Of a stretch of DNA of 64,000 bases, positions 39,101 through 50,400 are shown one piece after another (within the stretch, counting starts at the first letter, position 1; each line of letters begins with the position of its first letter). Below the pieces are notes generated by a model. The model was not told the DNA's origin. It worked only from the letters and a program-made list of their open reading frames with translations, and ran no database searches. Position numbers and translations under genes: made by a program. The DNA is taken from contig NC_084708.1 of NCBI RefSeq assembly GCF_033807575.1, forward strand, positions 4,302,501 through 4,366,500, read 5' to 3'. The stretch comes from Cydia pomonella. Lineage: Eukaryota > Arthropoda > Insecta > Lepidoptera > Tortricidae.

Positions 39101-39943
39101 TGGTTAGCCACCATCTTTGTTTGGTGCTTGTCTTCAAATCAAAAATGTGCTAGTTTAGTCGTTACACTAAAGCTAGACCACACTAAGTTTTCATGCCAAG
39201 TGCTATGTAAAGTATGGCGCTTACTTTTATAAATTATTTTCAAGCAAAGAATAGCCATACTCTGACTTGAGACATTATTTATTTTATTCCAATAGCCACT
39301 TACCGATTAGATCAGCTTGAATAGGGATCTCATTATGAATAAACCGGAACCACTCATCCAGCACTGAGAACTGGGCTGGGTGTAGAGTTCCACTTCTGTG
39401 CATGTGCTCCACAAAGCAGTACCTTGCACTGTACAGTGACCGCTCCATGAGCTTCACTGGGGTCACTGTGGGCCTCCGGTGCATGTCCAACATGGTCAGG
39501 GACACATAGGCTTGGAAAGCCATTGCCCACTTTGTGGGGTCTTTGTACATGAGATCCTTGAAATAAGAATTTAAAAAAATACTTTAATACTCTCACAATG
39601 ATAACAATTACGTGGAAATTAATGTTTCAAGTATATTTAGATACATTTTTCATGACCCCATTTGTTTATGTAAGGTAGATTGCATTCGAGGCCATCAGGT
39701 CAAGTGTTGCAGATTTAGATGACTACACCTACGTAATTTTATTAGGGACTGTTGCATTGATAATGAAATCTTAAAACTACATACCAATAGGTTCCATCCT
39801 CGGAGATTGCGCCATTCCTCCACTGGCTCGGTCAAAAGCGTTATATCTTCAAACTGGCGAAAATGTTCCAGAAATGTTGTTTTACCACTACCAATATTGC
39901 CTTCCACGAACACCGTGAAGGGTTTTGTATTGGCAGTACTCAT
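36197..39943 (-). CDS. dnk: Deoxynucleoside kinase (insect dNK / TK2-like)
   Basis: Phosphorylates deoxyribonucleosides to monophosphates in the salvage pathway. Insect dNK is known to accept all four. Coding exons: 39943-39785, 39556-39304, 38883-38729 and 36373-36197. All junctions are GT/AG and phases match, giving 247 residues, the family's usual size. Residues 15-22 form the P-loop (GNIGSGKT) and EPVEEWRN (39-46) carries the base acidic residue. MERS (90-93) is the conserved ERS motif. RIKKRARSEE (150-159) is the arginine-rich LID over the phosphates. A Ser/Pro/Lys-rich tail follows residue 222. Close similarity to fruit-fly dNK is recognised from memory. The 5' UTR is probably spliced: an acceptor lies at about 39965. 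Intron 3 (36374-38728) holds a foldback element and a SINE. Divergent from PDIA6. Confidence 0.95.
36581..37794. mobile_element. 1.2-kb foldback element with ~540-bp inverted arms
   Basis: Left arm 36581-37122 and right arm 37256-37794 are long inverted repeats separated by a 133-bp loop. Termini read AAAGGGTCTAGCAGGCTAAG and its complement. Arm similarity is high but not perfect; the left arm has a small insertion near 36740. No coding capacity, so it is a non-autonomous transposon-like element within intron 3 of the kinase gene. No clear target-site duplication was found. Confidence 0.85.
37985..38295 (+). mobile_element. tRNA-derived SINE, family S1
   Basis: A-box GTGGCCGAGTGG (37992-38003) and B-box GGTTCAAATCC (38038-38048) form the tRNA-like head. 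The body includes GGAAAACATCGTGAGGAAAC, and the tail holds GCCTGTGCCCAGCAGTGGGA followed by ATT repeats. The tail matches the 3' end of the RTE-like LINE at 29849-29882. It lies in kinase intron 3, antisense to that gene. Confidence 0.85.
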
Positions 39944-40717
39944 TTTGTAATAGCCTCTTTGAGCTGCAAAATAACAAACAGATGATTTTACTTGACCAGA
40001 CGCTACTACTAGGCCCGTTTCCCGCCTAATTTGCCCGCCTTTAGCCCGTCATGGTTTCTTGCCAAAGACCCCACAGAACAGACAATTTTGTCTATGTCCT
40101 AAATTTTCAACTCGATCAAAATGTATCAAAACAATGCAAACATAACCTTTATTAACTTTATTTAAACACATTAATTTACCATTATAAGATAACAAACGAA
40201 TATACCGCCGTAACATTGTGATTTAACAATATTTTCATCGAATTCTAACATTTTTTTAGTGATGAATTCGCATAATACTGAGAAATTCTCTTCGAAACAA
40301 CGCAGAAAATGTAAGTTCTTCACGTGAAATGAAAATGCCAAATGGCTGCATAAAATTTCCGTTTCACGCAAAATTTATTCAAAACAAGTAAATTAAATAA
40401 AAGATCGGTTGTGCCAACCAAAAACATTGTTTATGGCTGCGTGAAAAATGTAAGCCAGTTTACACTTTTGGTTTAAAAAAAATAGGTATAGGCTGACCAA
40501 AGAGCATATAATCACTACGTTGAGGCCACAGTTGAGGCTGACTAACACTACTTGACAGTAAGAACAAGGAAAATTATACTCATCCCTTTCTTTTGAGTGC
40601 TGGTACTAAAGTAAGACAAAGACAGTGTAATTCTCTCTGTGGATGGTGGAATGTCGAGTCCTAAGGTGAGGGCCTCTCTATTTGCTCTCTATCCTTCTAT
40701 TCGAGAGATAAAGAGGC

Positions 40718-40791
40718 AGATAACGAAATTTCGATTATTGTTTTTCATGTTAGGCCTACCATGAAAAACAATAATCGAAATCTCGTTATCT
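40718..40791. repeat. 32-bp-arm hairpin between divergent genes
   Basis: Arms 40718-40749 and 40760-40791 are almost perfect inverted copies (one mismatch) around the 10-bp spacer TTAGGCCTAC. It lies in the intergenic region between the kinase and PDIA6, so it could be a MITE or a structural element. Confidence 0.7.
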
Positions 40792-40793
40792 TA

Positions 40794-41052
40794 TATAGTC
40801 TGTCAAACAACTTTGTTAGTAAAAAAAGGCGCAAAATTCAATTTTTCTATGGCACGATAAACCTTCGCAGTTTAGCACCTTCATTTTTTAAATTTGCCGC
40901 TTTTTTCTGGTGACGGAAATGGCGTGATAGACTATATGTAACCAAATGTACATTTCGTTTAGCTTTTATAGCCTGTCAAGCAACTTTGTCAGTAGAAAAA
41001 GGCGCGAATTTCTAATTTTCTATGGCACTATAAGCCCTCGCGCCTACATTTT
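40794..41052 (+). repeat. Two direct copies of a dispersed repeat
   Basis: 40795-40865 and 40971-41040 share CTGTCAA-CAACTTTGT, AAAAAGGCGC and TTTTCTATGGCAC. They lie upstream of PDIA6. Class unknown. Confidence 0.55.
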
Positions 41053-41314
41053 TAACGAACGCTACGAGCATAACGAATTGATCTTTTTCTAGTGAGCTAA
41101 AAAATCCAAGACGCGCAAGTGGTGAGAAAAAATGGTATATATTTTTAACATATTAATCTAATATAATGCTTTTAATGATTATGTCAACTTCAATTTACCA
41201 TGTTTAAGCAAATAAATCATAATATAGTATATAATTTAAAACTTTCCTTATTTCAATACCAAATATAAAAATGGATTTTAAAATTTTAGTTGTTAGCGCC
41301 CAGACCATAATGTA

Positions 41315-41333
41315 CCAATCATACGCGACCACG
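41315..41333 (+). promoter_or_regulatory. ER stress response element (ERSE) of PDIA6
   Basis: A perfect CCAAT-N9-CCACG: CCAAT at 41315-41319, nine bases, CCACG at 41329-41333. This is the vertebrate consensus bound by NF-Y plus ATF6/XBP1. It lies 162 bp upstream of the PDIA6 ATG, where ER chaperone promoters carry it. Function in this insect is inferred. Confidence 0.6.
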
Positions 41334-41376
41334 AAATCCATTGACAATCTCCGGTGCCTTGACACTGGGGAAGAAT

Positions 41377-41384
41377 TGACGTGT
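41377..41384 (+). promoter_or_regulatory. UPRE-like / XBP1 core site
   Basis: TGACGTGT with the ACGTG core, about 110 bp before the PDIA6 start and 44 bp after the ERSE. It differs from the UPRE consensus at the last base, so it is weaker than the ERSE. Confidence 0.35.
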
Positions 41385-41494
41385 ATTTATTTCAACCGTT
41401 GTTTAGCCGATGACTCTCTCAAAGTTGTAAAAATTGCAGAACAAAGCCGGTGTTTCGTTAGCTCATAAGTTAAAGTAGCGTTAAATTAGTGAAA

Positions 41495-44400
41495 ATGTTT
41501 CATACATTATACTTGGGTATGTTTTCATAATATCTTAATGCTGGGTGAAATCTAGTTCACGGTGAATAAGATTTTGATAACATGGTCGGTGTTTCTGATT
41601 TTACTGTTATTTCCAGGGGTATTGCTATGCGTTGCGGGGTCTCAGGCCTTGTACGACTCGTCCTCTGACGTGGTGGAACTAACGCCCAGTAATTTCGACC
41701 GTCTAGTCACAAATTCTGAAGAAGTATGGATTGTAGAGTTTTACGCCCCGTGGTGCGGACATTGTAAAAATCTCGTACCTGAATATAAAAAAGCTGCTAA
41801 AGCACTAAAGGTAAGTAAAAACATGGTTTATAATATATAATATAATTTTTTTGTGTAATAGCTGTATATCGGGTAAAGCTATCTATCTACGTAAGTACGT
41901 AAAGTGAGACCCCACACAGACCGACATAAAAGTCCTTTCTGTGCAGTTTTATTCCTTATATTTAGTATCAAATATATTATAAACCTCTTAGCTTGACTGG
42001 GTGTCTTACATAGTAGTATTCACAGCCTAATAATTTATATTGACATAACTATTTATTCTCAGGGCATCATAAAAGTGGGTGCAGTAGATGCTGACCAGCA
42101 TAAGAGCTTATCAAGCAAATATGGAGTCACTGGTTTCCCCACAATCAAGATCTTCACCGGCTCCAAGCACACTCCGTACCAGGGGCAGAGGACTGCTGAT
42201 GCCTTTGTCGATGCTGGCATAAAGGCAGCTAAGGAACGAGCATATGACAATTTGGGCAAGAAGTCAGGAGGCTCCGGAGATAAGGTACAGTCAATGATGA
42301 AATTGAGAATTTTATTAGGTAGGGCGGGTATTTCTAATGAAGCCCTTTTGCAAGTCATTGATATGTTGTGTTAGGTAAATCTAGAATTGACTATGTAAGT
42401 ATTAATTTATGCAGTTTTAAAATGGTTCATGTATCACAAAAAAATTTAAATAAATTAAAACATTAAGAATGTTTTGATGCCAAGTTCCTAATATTTTTTC
42501 TCATCATTTCATATTTTTTAAGTAATAATTTGTTTACAACACAGCAGGCACACAGAACTTAGTTTTAAAATATTCTCAAAACTCAAAATGTTAGACATTT
42601 GTTTACTTCCTAATTTTTATATAATCCTCAATCACACTAGCGTCAACTCTATGGGCACAATATTCCATGGAAAAAGATACAGCGCACCATTGAAAAACTC
42701 AAGGAACAGAATGTAACACAACCTAAGAAACACAAACCTCAAGTACCAAAACCACTGTTACCATTCCGCAAACCTCAAGTACTGAAACCACTGTTATCAT
42801 TTCGTGAACCCCCAGTTCGAAAATTGCAAAATAAATCTTTCAAGCAGCAAGCAAATGACAAGTTGAAACCTCGACTTCAAAAGCCCCTTTTACCATTCCA
42901 TTCATCTCCAGTTAAGGAATTGCTTAGCCAAACTTCCACACAGCAAGCAGTTATTCATAATAAGCTTAACAGGGACAAGCTACATGAACAACTATTCCGT
43001 GCAAATGACCGAATACAAAATGTCACACAGAAACTACAACGACTATCAAATAAAAATATAGTTCATAAATCAAAATATCGTGTACCAGGTCCTGTTAAAA
43101 AGTTGAAGTTGGACAACCTACGCCTATTCACTAACAACTTCGATTCGGCCAATGAGTGGTCACCAAAACATATTTTAAGAAACAGTAATAAACAACTGAA
43201 GAATGCGCTTAAACATACGAAAACGGGAGGTTTACGGAAAAAAGTCGGGAACAGAAAACTAGCCAAGCAGACAAACAAAACTATTTCGAAAAAGAAAATT
43301 TTGCATAAACAAAAGATAATCTGGGTAAATTAGTTATACAGCTAAGCTACTGTTTGAACATAACATAAGGTCCGAGGAAGTGAAATATCTACTGATTATC
43401 CGCCATGCCAGGAATCCAATTGCAGCATAAAAATGAAAAGTGTCATTTTTATATTTTATTTAAGACACAACTTAGAAACATATTTTATACATTCTAAACT
43501 CAGGCCCCTAAACCTAGGTTTTCCTTTTTGGACTGTAATTTAATGAGCAGGGAAAGGTTGGAAATAAAATAAATATTTTTCTTAAGAATTTTATTACTCA
43601 GTTTCACAATATCCGAGACATACTTAAATAGGTATTTATAGGTAATCCTTCAGTTACGTCGCACTTTTGTGAAAAGTATGGGGAAATAGCAACTTCTTAA
43701 TGTATTTAAATTAAATTAAAAATATAATTATATCAAGTAATTGGCATTACAAGAGAAGCAGTACAATGATCCCCACACTAAGCTCAATCTGTAACGTGGG
43801 AATCTCAGAGAAGTATTGAAATGGTGGTTCTTAGTTTAACAGAATATATTATTGTTAAAGCTATTAAATTTTGATGATTGGATACAAGCATTTTAGCTAA
43901 TAATGGAGTTTTAGAGCTACATAATGATCGAGAACAATTTTAAACATAGATGACATTTATCTTATCTTCGTTTTTATAAATTAACCGGCAGATAACCGGC
44001 TATTATATTAATAGGGGCATTGTTGTCAGATTGTTTACGCAACGCTTACGTTTTTATTATACCATCATACCATGACATGAATCTTTTTGTTTCAATTGAA
44101 AGCAAAAAAGAAATTAATTATCAAAGATTTTTATGCAATCAACAGTTGTGCCGATATTGTTGCCAACTGATCAATTCCTTAGTAATCTTAACGGCCCCAT
44201 ATGTCAATGGTACAGGGTTCGCTTCGGTCCATTCAACTTTCAAAGTTTTAGCATTTAGTAAAAAATATATTTCAGACAAATGCATTTCAAGCTGACATGA
44301 TTTCCGTTATAACTCATATGAAACGGGGCATTTGAAAGAAATAAAATACTATATTTATATAGTTGTTAGAAAATATATCGTCCACGAGAGATTCTTAGTT

Positions 44401-47400
44401 CAGTCAGTTTCAGTAGATGCAGTTTACAAACTATATTCTAGAATCTACTTTTACCTCAATAAAAGCTATATCCACGTATTGGCCCACATATTTTACTCGA
44501 TATCGCCCACGATGTCTACTCGCCCACGGGCGCTCTCACTTTTAGACGGCCTATAGCTCAATAACACGTAAGCTGATACAATCCTTACATGGATTTGGCA
44601 AATAGCCAACTCAGCAATTTGAGAGCTTTTTATTTGTTATAGTGAAGCGTCATTACCATTGACAAATTGCCATAAAGAATGACTACTATGTCTAGTACTA
44701 GTAGCAATGATCGATTTTAGAACTCTGTTTCATATTTGAGAAAATTAATTCTGATCACCTTTTACCAAGAGTCAGATGCCATACTAATTCTATTTTTTAG
44801 ATTAGGTCTAAAATAAAGTTGCAGTCATACAGTCAGCAGCAGAAGTAGCTATCTGGGTGTTTAAAATGACCTACGCATGATCTTATTTTTTTAACGATAA
44901 AGTTGCGTTCAGTACAATTTTAACTCCTTGACAAAATTGTAACTTCCGCTGCCAATTAACTTTTGCTGCACACTCTTAATATTAATGGGTACAACATTTT
45001 GAGGTATCTTTTCATTTATACCAGTGTTGGCCGAAACGTTCAAACGGCGGCGCGTTTTCCTCGCCCGAGGCGAGTCTACGGCTACTCTGGCCGTTTAGTG
45101 CGCGAGCAAATTGCCTCGCGCGCGCGTATGTTCGCGCTGTGTGGATCCGCCTATTGACCATTAACCATTACAAATTGAACCGTAAACTGTAACCGTCCGT
45201 CACGGTTGACGGTTCAATTTGTAATATTTAATGGTCAATTGCAATTAACATTCGGCCAACACTGTTTCATACAACCTCCTTCAATATTGTAACTTTCTAC
45301 GGTGTATTCCCATTCGTCCCCGCCGGGAACGAATATGAAGGATTGCTTCCCATTTGTCCCCGGCGGGCATAAATATGAATGAATCCTTCCCATCTGTGAC
45401 CGCCTAGGTTACGTCCTATTTATTTTATCGTACATAATGTCGATTTTGATCTTTGATTTCTGTTATCCGTGTGTTTCAGCGTCTGAAGCCTACCTAGTTA
45501 AAATACTAAATTAGTGATTAAATATACCAACTACATAACCCTATACTTCTTATGATGGAACCAGTAAACCTTTTTCACATTTATGTTAATTATTATTTAA
45601 TGGTGATCCACGTCAAGTACTTACGTAAATTTTGTGATTTTAATTTTACGAATTGGAATTATAACTGTTCAATATAGCAAATATCAAAATCGACATTATG
45701 TATAATTATTATAGATAAAACGACTCCTGGGAATGAATTGTTGTCATTTGTGCCCGCCCACATGCTGGCGGGCACTAATGGTACACCCTTTCTACTAGGG
45801 TAGGGATATAATAATTGGGATAATGATTTTTATATATTTTTATTAGGCTATCGAATACTAGCGTATGGATTTATTGATGATAAAAAAATACATTGTCTCA
45901 CTTTATAAGCATAATATGAATATTATGAGACGCAAAATTCTCATATTCTCTCTCACATTTTTTAGACGATCTAATAAAGTCGCAGATTGTTATTACAGTC
46001 TTATTTATTTCTCATGTCTGCTGACTATACCTCTGTACCTGTAAAAAAATACGCAACATTAAATGGAAAACAATTAATGAACATCTAGTATTTTCCATTT
46101 GTACAATTACATTTCATAAGACCTGAAAGACCTCAAATTATTTTTAATTCGCGATTTGATACTAGACGTGCAGCAGGTGTCGTCTCTAGACAGCCCTTAG
46201 AAAAACAGCATAGGTACTTATTACATATTTACAATACAGTTACCCCTGTAAAATAAAATAAAAAGTTCCATCGTCTTTCCTAGCAACATTTTTCATAGTT
46301 AAGTATTTTTACGCCGAAGCCGGGTAGAATTTTTACCTGCCATAAGTCGCCTCGTGCGAAACCTTTGCACCAGTGGAATCCAACTTTGCCTAGTCCTAGA
46401 TCTAAACCAAATATCTTACGTCTCCCTCTAACTTTTATCTTTCGTTTCAGTCGGACGTGATCACGCTCACGGACAGCAACTTTAAGGAGCTGGTGCTGGA
46501 CAGCGAAGATCTGTGGCTGGTGGAGTTCTTCGCGCCCTGGTGTGGCCACTGCAAGAACCTGGAACCACACTGGGCTAAGGCCGCCACGGAGCTCAAGGGC
46601 AAGGTAATTTGAATTTTTTATATTGTTGTTAAACATACATACCAGCACTTACAGATACACCTTACGTGCTAATAGTGTTGTTATTAATATGTAATTGTAT
46701 TTTCATGTGATTATACACTGTAATATTATATTCTGTCAAATATTTAATTACATATTATATTATTATGTCAGTATGAAATTACATTAAATTGTCATCATTA
46801 TGTATGTCACATTAATAACTAATTTTTATATTAACAAATATTACAGTACAAATAATCCAAACGAAATTTCGACCAATCATCATTATTTCTCAGTAAAAAT
46901 TAAATTCACACTAATAAAATAAATCATACATCATAATATAAACTGACCATAATAACAAACGATTATTAACATTATGTCACATATTTTACAACAGAGCTAG
47001 GGGTTACAATACTTTCCAAGTAACAAGATGACGCACTTAAAAATTTAGTCTGACGAGAAGAAAATGTCAAGCTGCTTGTCTCTGTAATGAACCATAATAA
47101 TAAATTAATACTCGTAATAGTGCAATGATAATCTTAGATAACAGCACAGGAAACGAACTTGGACACATCCAGTCTTCTGCCAAAAACCTGCGGCACGTTG
47201 AGTACTTGTTCTTGGTGTTCTGCTATGAAGAGTTCTTCATACTTGTTCTTCTAGAACCCTGTCTTCTACAGGGCTACGAAGAACACTGAGCTCACTATAT
47301 TAAAAGAATAAGGGCATTTAATCTCTTGACACCCACCTCAGAGATTTTTGCAAAATAACTTGAGCAATTAATTAATAATAATATTATAGAATTAATTAAT

Positions 47401-50400
47401 ATTGGTATAAAATAAAACCAGAAGGACTTCATACTATCATACTAACACTTACGCTATAGCAATGCTTACCAAGGCATCTTGCTTATTCGGGGGCGTATTC
47501 ACCCTAGGGCTAAGCGGGCCATGGCCCGGTGTGGCAGGCTGCAAAGGGCGGCAAAACAGAGTTTTTTCCTTAATTGAAATACACTATGATCACTTAATGA
47601 GGCGGCGAATCTAATTGGCCCTGGGCGCCAAATATTTTTAATACGCCTCTGTGCCTGTTGCTACAGTAGAAAGTGCCTCTAGCTTAGTAGATATTTGCAG
47701 AATTAAAACCAATCCACCTTAATCTATAATCTTTGCATGTCTGCACGCAGACTGAATACACTGGAACTTTGTTTTCAAAACTTGCTGTAACAAAAAAGGA
47801 AAGTTTAAAAAGTGTATGGAAATTTTAGGACACTATTTTTCTCCTATAAGGATGAAAAGGACTCGCGATCCCAACTAGAAATAACACAAAAGTGGCAAAA
47901 ATGGTCACATAAAAAAGTGGCAAAATAAGGAAACGCCCTTCTAGAATAGTCAGCTACTGAACACGAACCCACACGTGCTCTCGTCGCTAAGTCCGTAGTC
48001 AAATGAAAATGAAACGGAATAGAATTCGATTCGGCCTTAATTTGCACTTCACACCGAATTGGTTTACTTATCGACTTTTCTGATCATTGGAAAACATTGT
48101 ATTTTTGCCTATATTTTTCGCCAAATGATTTTTACTTCCATGTAGTAAAAATAAGTGCAGCCAATTCCATTATCTTCAATCGTAAATAGTGTCCATTGAA
48201 GGTTCTTAAAAATACTTCTAAAGTTTTTTTTTACAAGATTTTATTTAAAAGTCGGGTGACAATGCAATATTATAATAATAAATAAATAATAATTACCATA
48301 CCATCCACCATCGGTACCATCGAGCTGATCTGATGATGGAGACTGGAGGTTGCCATAGAAACTCTGTTATAAAACAAAGCAACTTAATTGTGTTTGGGGT
48401 TTTTAGGATTGTCTCAATAAGTAAGTTGCATGTGGAAAGAAAAGTACTGTGAGCGATAAAAGCTTGTACCAAAAATGAATTTTTTGCCAGAAACTTATTT
48501 TATTCCAGACACTAAACACAGCTACAAAAAAAATGGTGCTTAGAATCGAAACACATTTTAGTATCTGAGAAATAATTCTCATTTCACCAAGTTTTTGATT
48601 AAATAATATTCAGATTTCGAAACCAAAATTATCAAACTATATTAGCAAGAATTATAAAATAAGCTGTGACTATAATGATTGGATTGCTTGAATGATTAGT
48701 TGCAAAGTCACACCCTTTAATCGGCTCGATTCGACACTGTTGATCAATATTGCTACTATCGGAACCAATTGGTTTATGTAATATACTATTGCACATATTT
48801 AGAATAAATTTGCACTTACACGCAGAATAAGGCTGATTTATAATAAATACAATAGTTATTTGTTTTACAAGGGGGCAAAATTATTGTTTAACAGCTCGTG
48901 CTAATATTGATACCCGAACAAGCGAAAGATTCCAAATTTGAACCACGAGCAGGGCTTCGAAAAGTGGAATCTCGACCGTTGCGAGGCTTTCAGGACACGA
49001 GGTTAACCGAAATTTTGCCACCGAGTGTAACACAAAAATGTTCACCATACCAGAAAATACTAACTGTAATAATCAAATGAACGTTATTAAATATTTATGA
49101 TTCGAAATCATCATTTAAAAGTCAATTCTACCAGCCACAACATAAGGAAACAACTCAAAATTTGCATCAGATTACTTTTGTGGTGAGAAATAAATAATAT
49201 TGTAGAGATTATGAGATTTGAAAAAAGTAATTCGGGTTGGGTTGGATCTATAAATAGTACGGTCGCCAAATCTCAAAAGCCCTCTAGAAACACGATTTAA
49301 TTGACTCGGCTCGGCCTTACCCACAACCGGTATCAATGTGTTCGGACAGTTCTCCTGATCACCGTACATGCGGTAGTAAAGCGGAAAAATGGTGGAGGGG
49401 ATAGTAATGACGTCACAAAGATGGCGGCCGGACCTATTCTTTTTGGCGGTGTATCTCGAAAACCACTTAACCGATTTTAATCATCGAGGTGTCAAATAAT
49501 AGCTTATATTATGGAGATTATTTCCTTTTCTACAAACATTTACGTGAAACCTATAGGAAAAAAAATAATCACAAAAAACAGTTTTTTTATAAAATTATTA
49601 TTTTTTATTTTGTAAAAATCTCCGTAAATATTAGCATTTCGCAAATTTTGTTTAATATAAAACATATTGCTTCATTATCAAGGAATATAATGAGCCTTAA
49701 AACATACAGATCGAGTAATAAACAATGAAGCTACACTCATTTATTTGCGCATGGGTAACGATAACTGGCTTTTACCGGTCGAAACTGTGGTGACTGTTAC
49801 GATACGTATTGAATGGAATTTATAGAGTATCGGTTTTAATTACTGAAATTATAATTAAAATTATAAAAACCAGACACAATAATGTTACCTTACTTCGACG
49901 TTTAGTCTCTTTTTTCGTCTTAATCATAGGTAGGTACATATTTCTTTTTACTTAAAAATTTTATACAGGGTGAACTTTTAACCACCAGTCATACTCTGCG
50001 CAGCGACTTTATAGGTCATACTTAACAACTTTTACTATTAGTAGTCCCCAAGCCGCTCCGAGGCCAGATTTAATTGACTCAGCTCGGCCTTACCCACAAC
50101 CGGTATCAATGTGTTCGGGCGTTTCTCCTGATCACCGTACATGCGGTAGTAAAGCGGAAAAATGGTGGGAGGGGATAGTAATGACGTCACAAAGATGGCG
50201 TCCGGACCTATTCTTTTTGGCGGTGTATCTCGAAAACCACTTAACCGATTGTATTCATCGAGGTGTCAACTAATAGCTTATATTATGGAGATTATTTCCT
50301 TTTTACAAACATTTACGTGAAACCTATAGGAAAATAATAATCACAAAAATCATTTTTTTTTAATCATTTGGTTGGTAGGTTTGTCTTATGTTTTAAAGCA

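Noticed and set aside
41271..41468. 65-codon frame just upstream of PDIA6
   Set aside because: It overlaps the ERSE and UPRE-like sites and ends 26 bp before the PDIA6 ATG. No homology or codon bias; treated as promoter or 5' UTR.
44829..44960. Possible third M3 hairpin
   Set aside because: The left end resembles the family, but the right end (CTTCCGCTGCCAATTAA) matches poorly, so the pairing is not convincing.
49489..49728. 79-codon frame present identically at 53032-53271
   Set aside because: Its conservation is explained by the near-identity of the inverted arms, and its Asn/Lys/Ile/Tyr/Phe-rich composition is that of AT-rich noncoding DNA.
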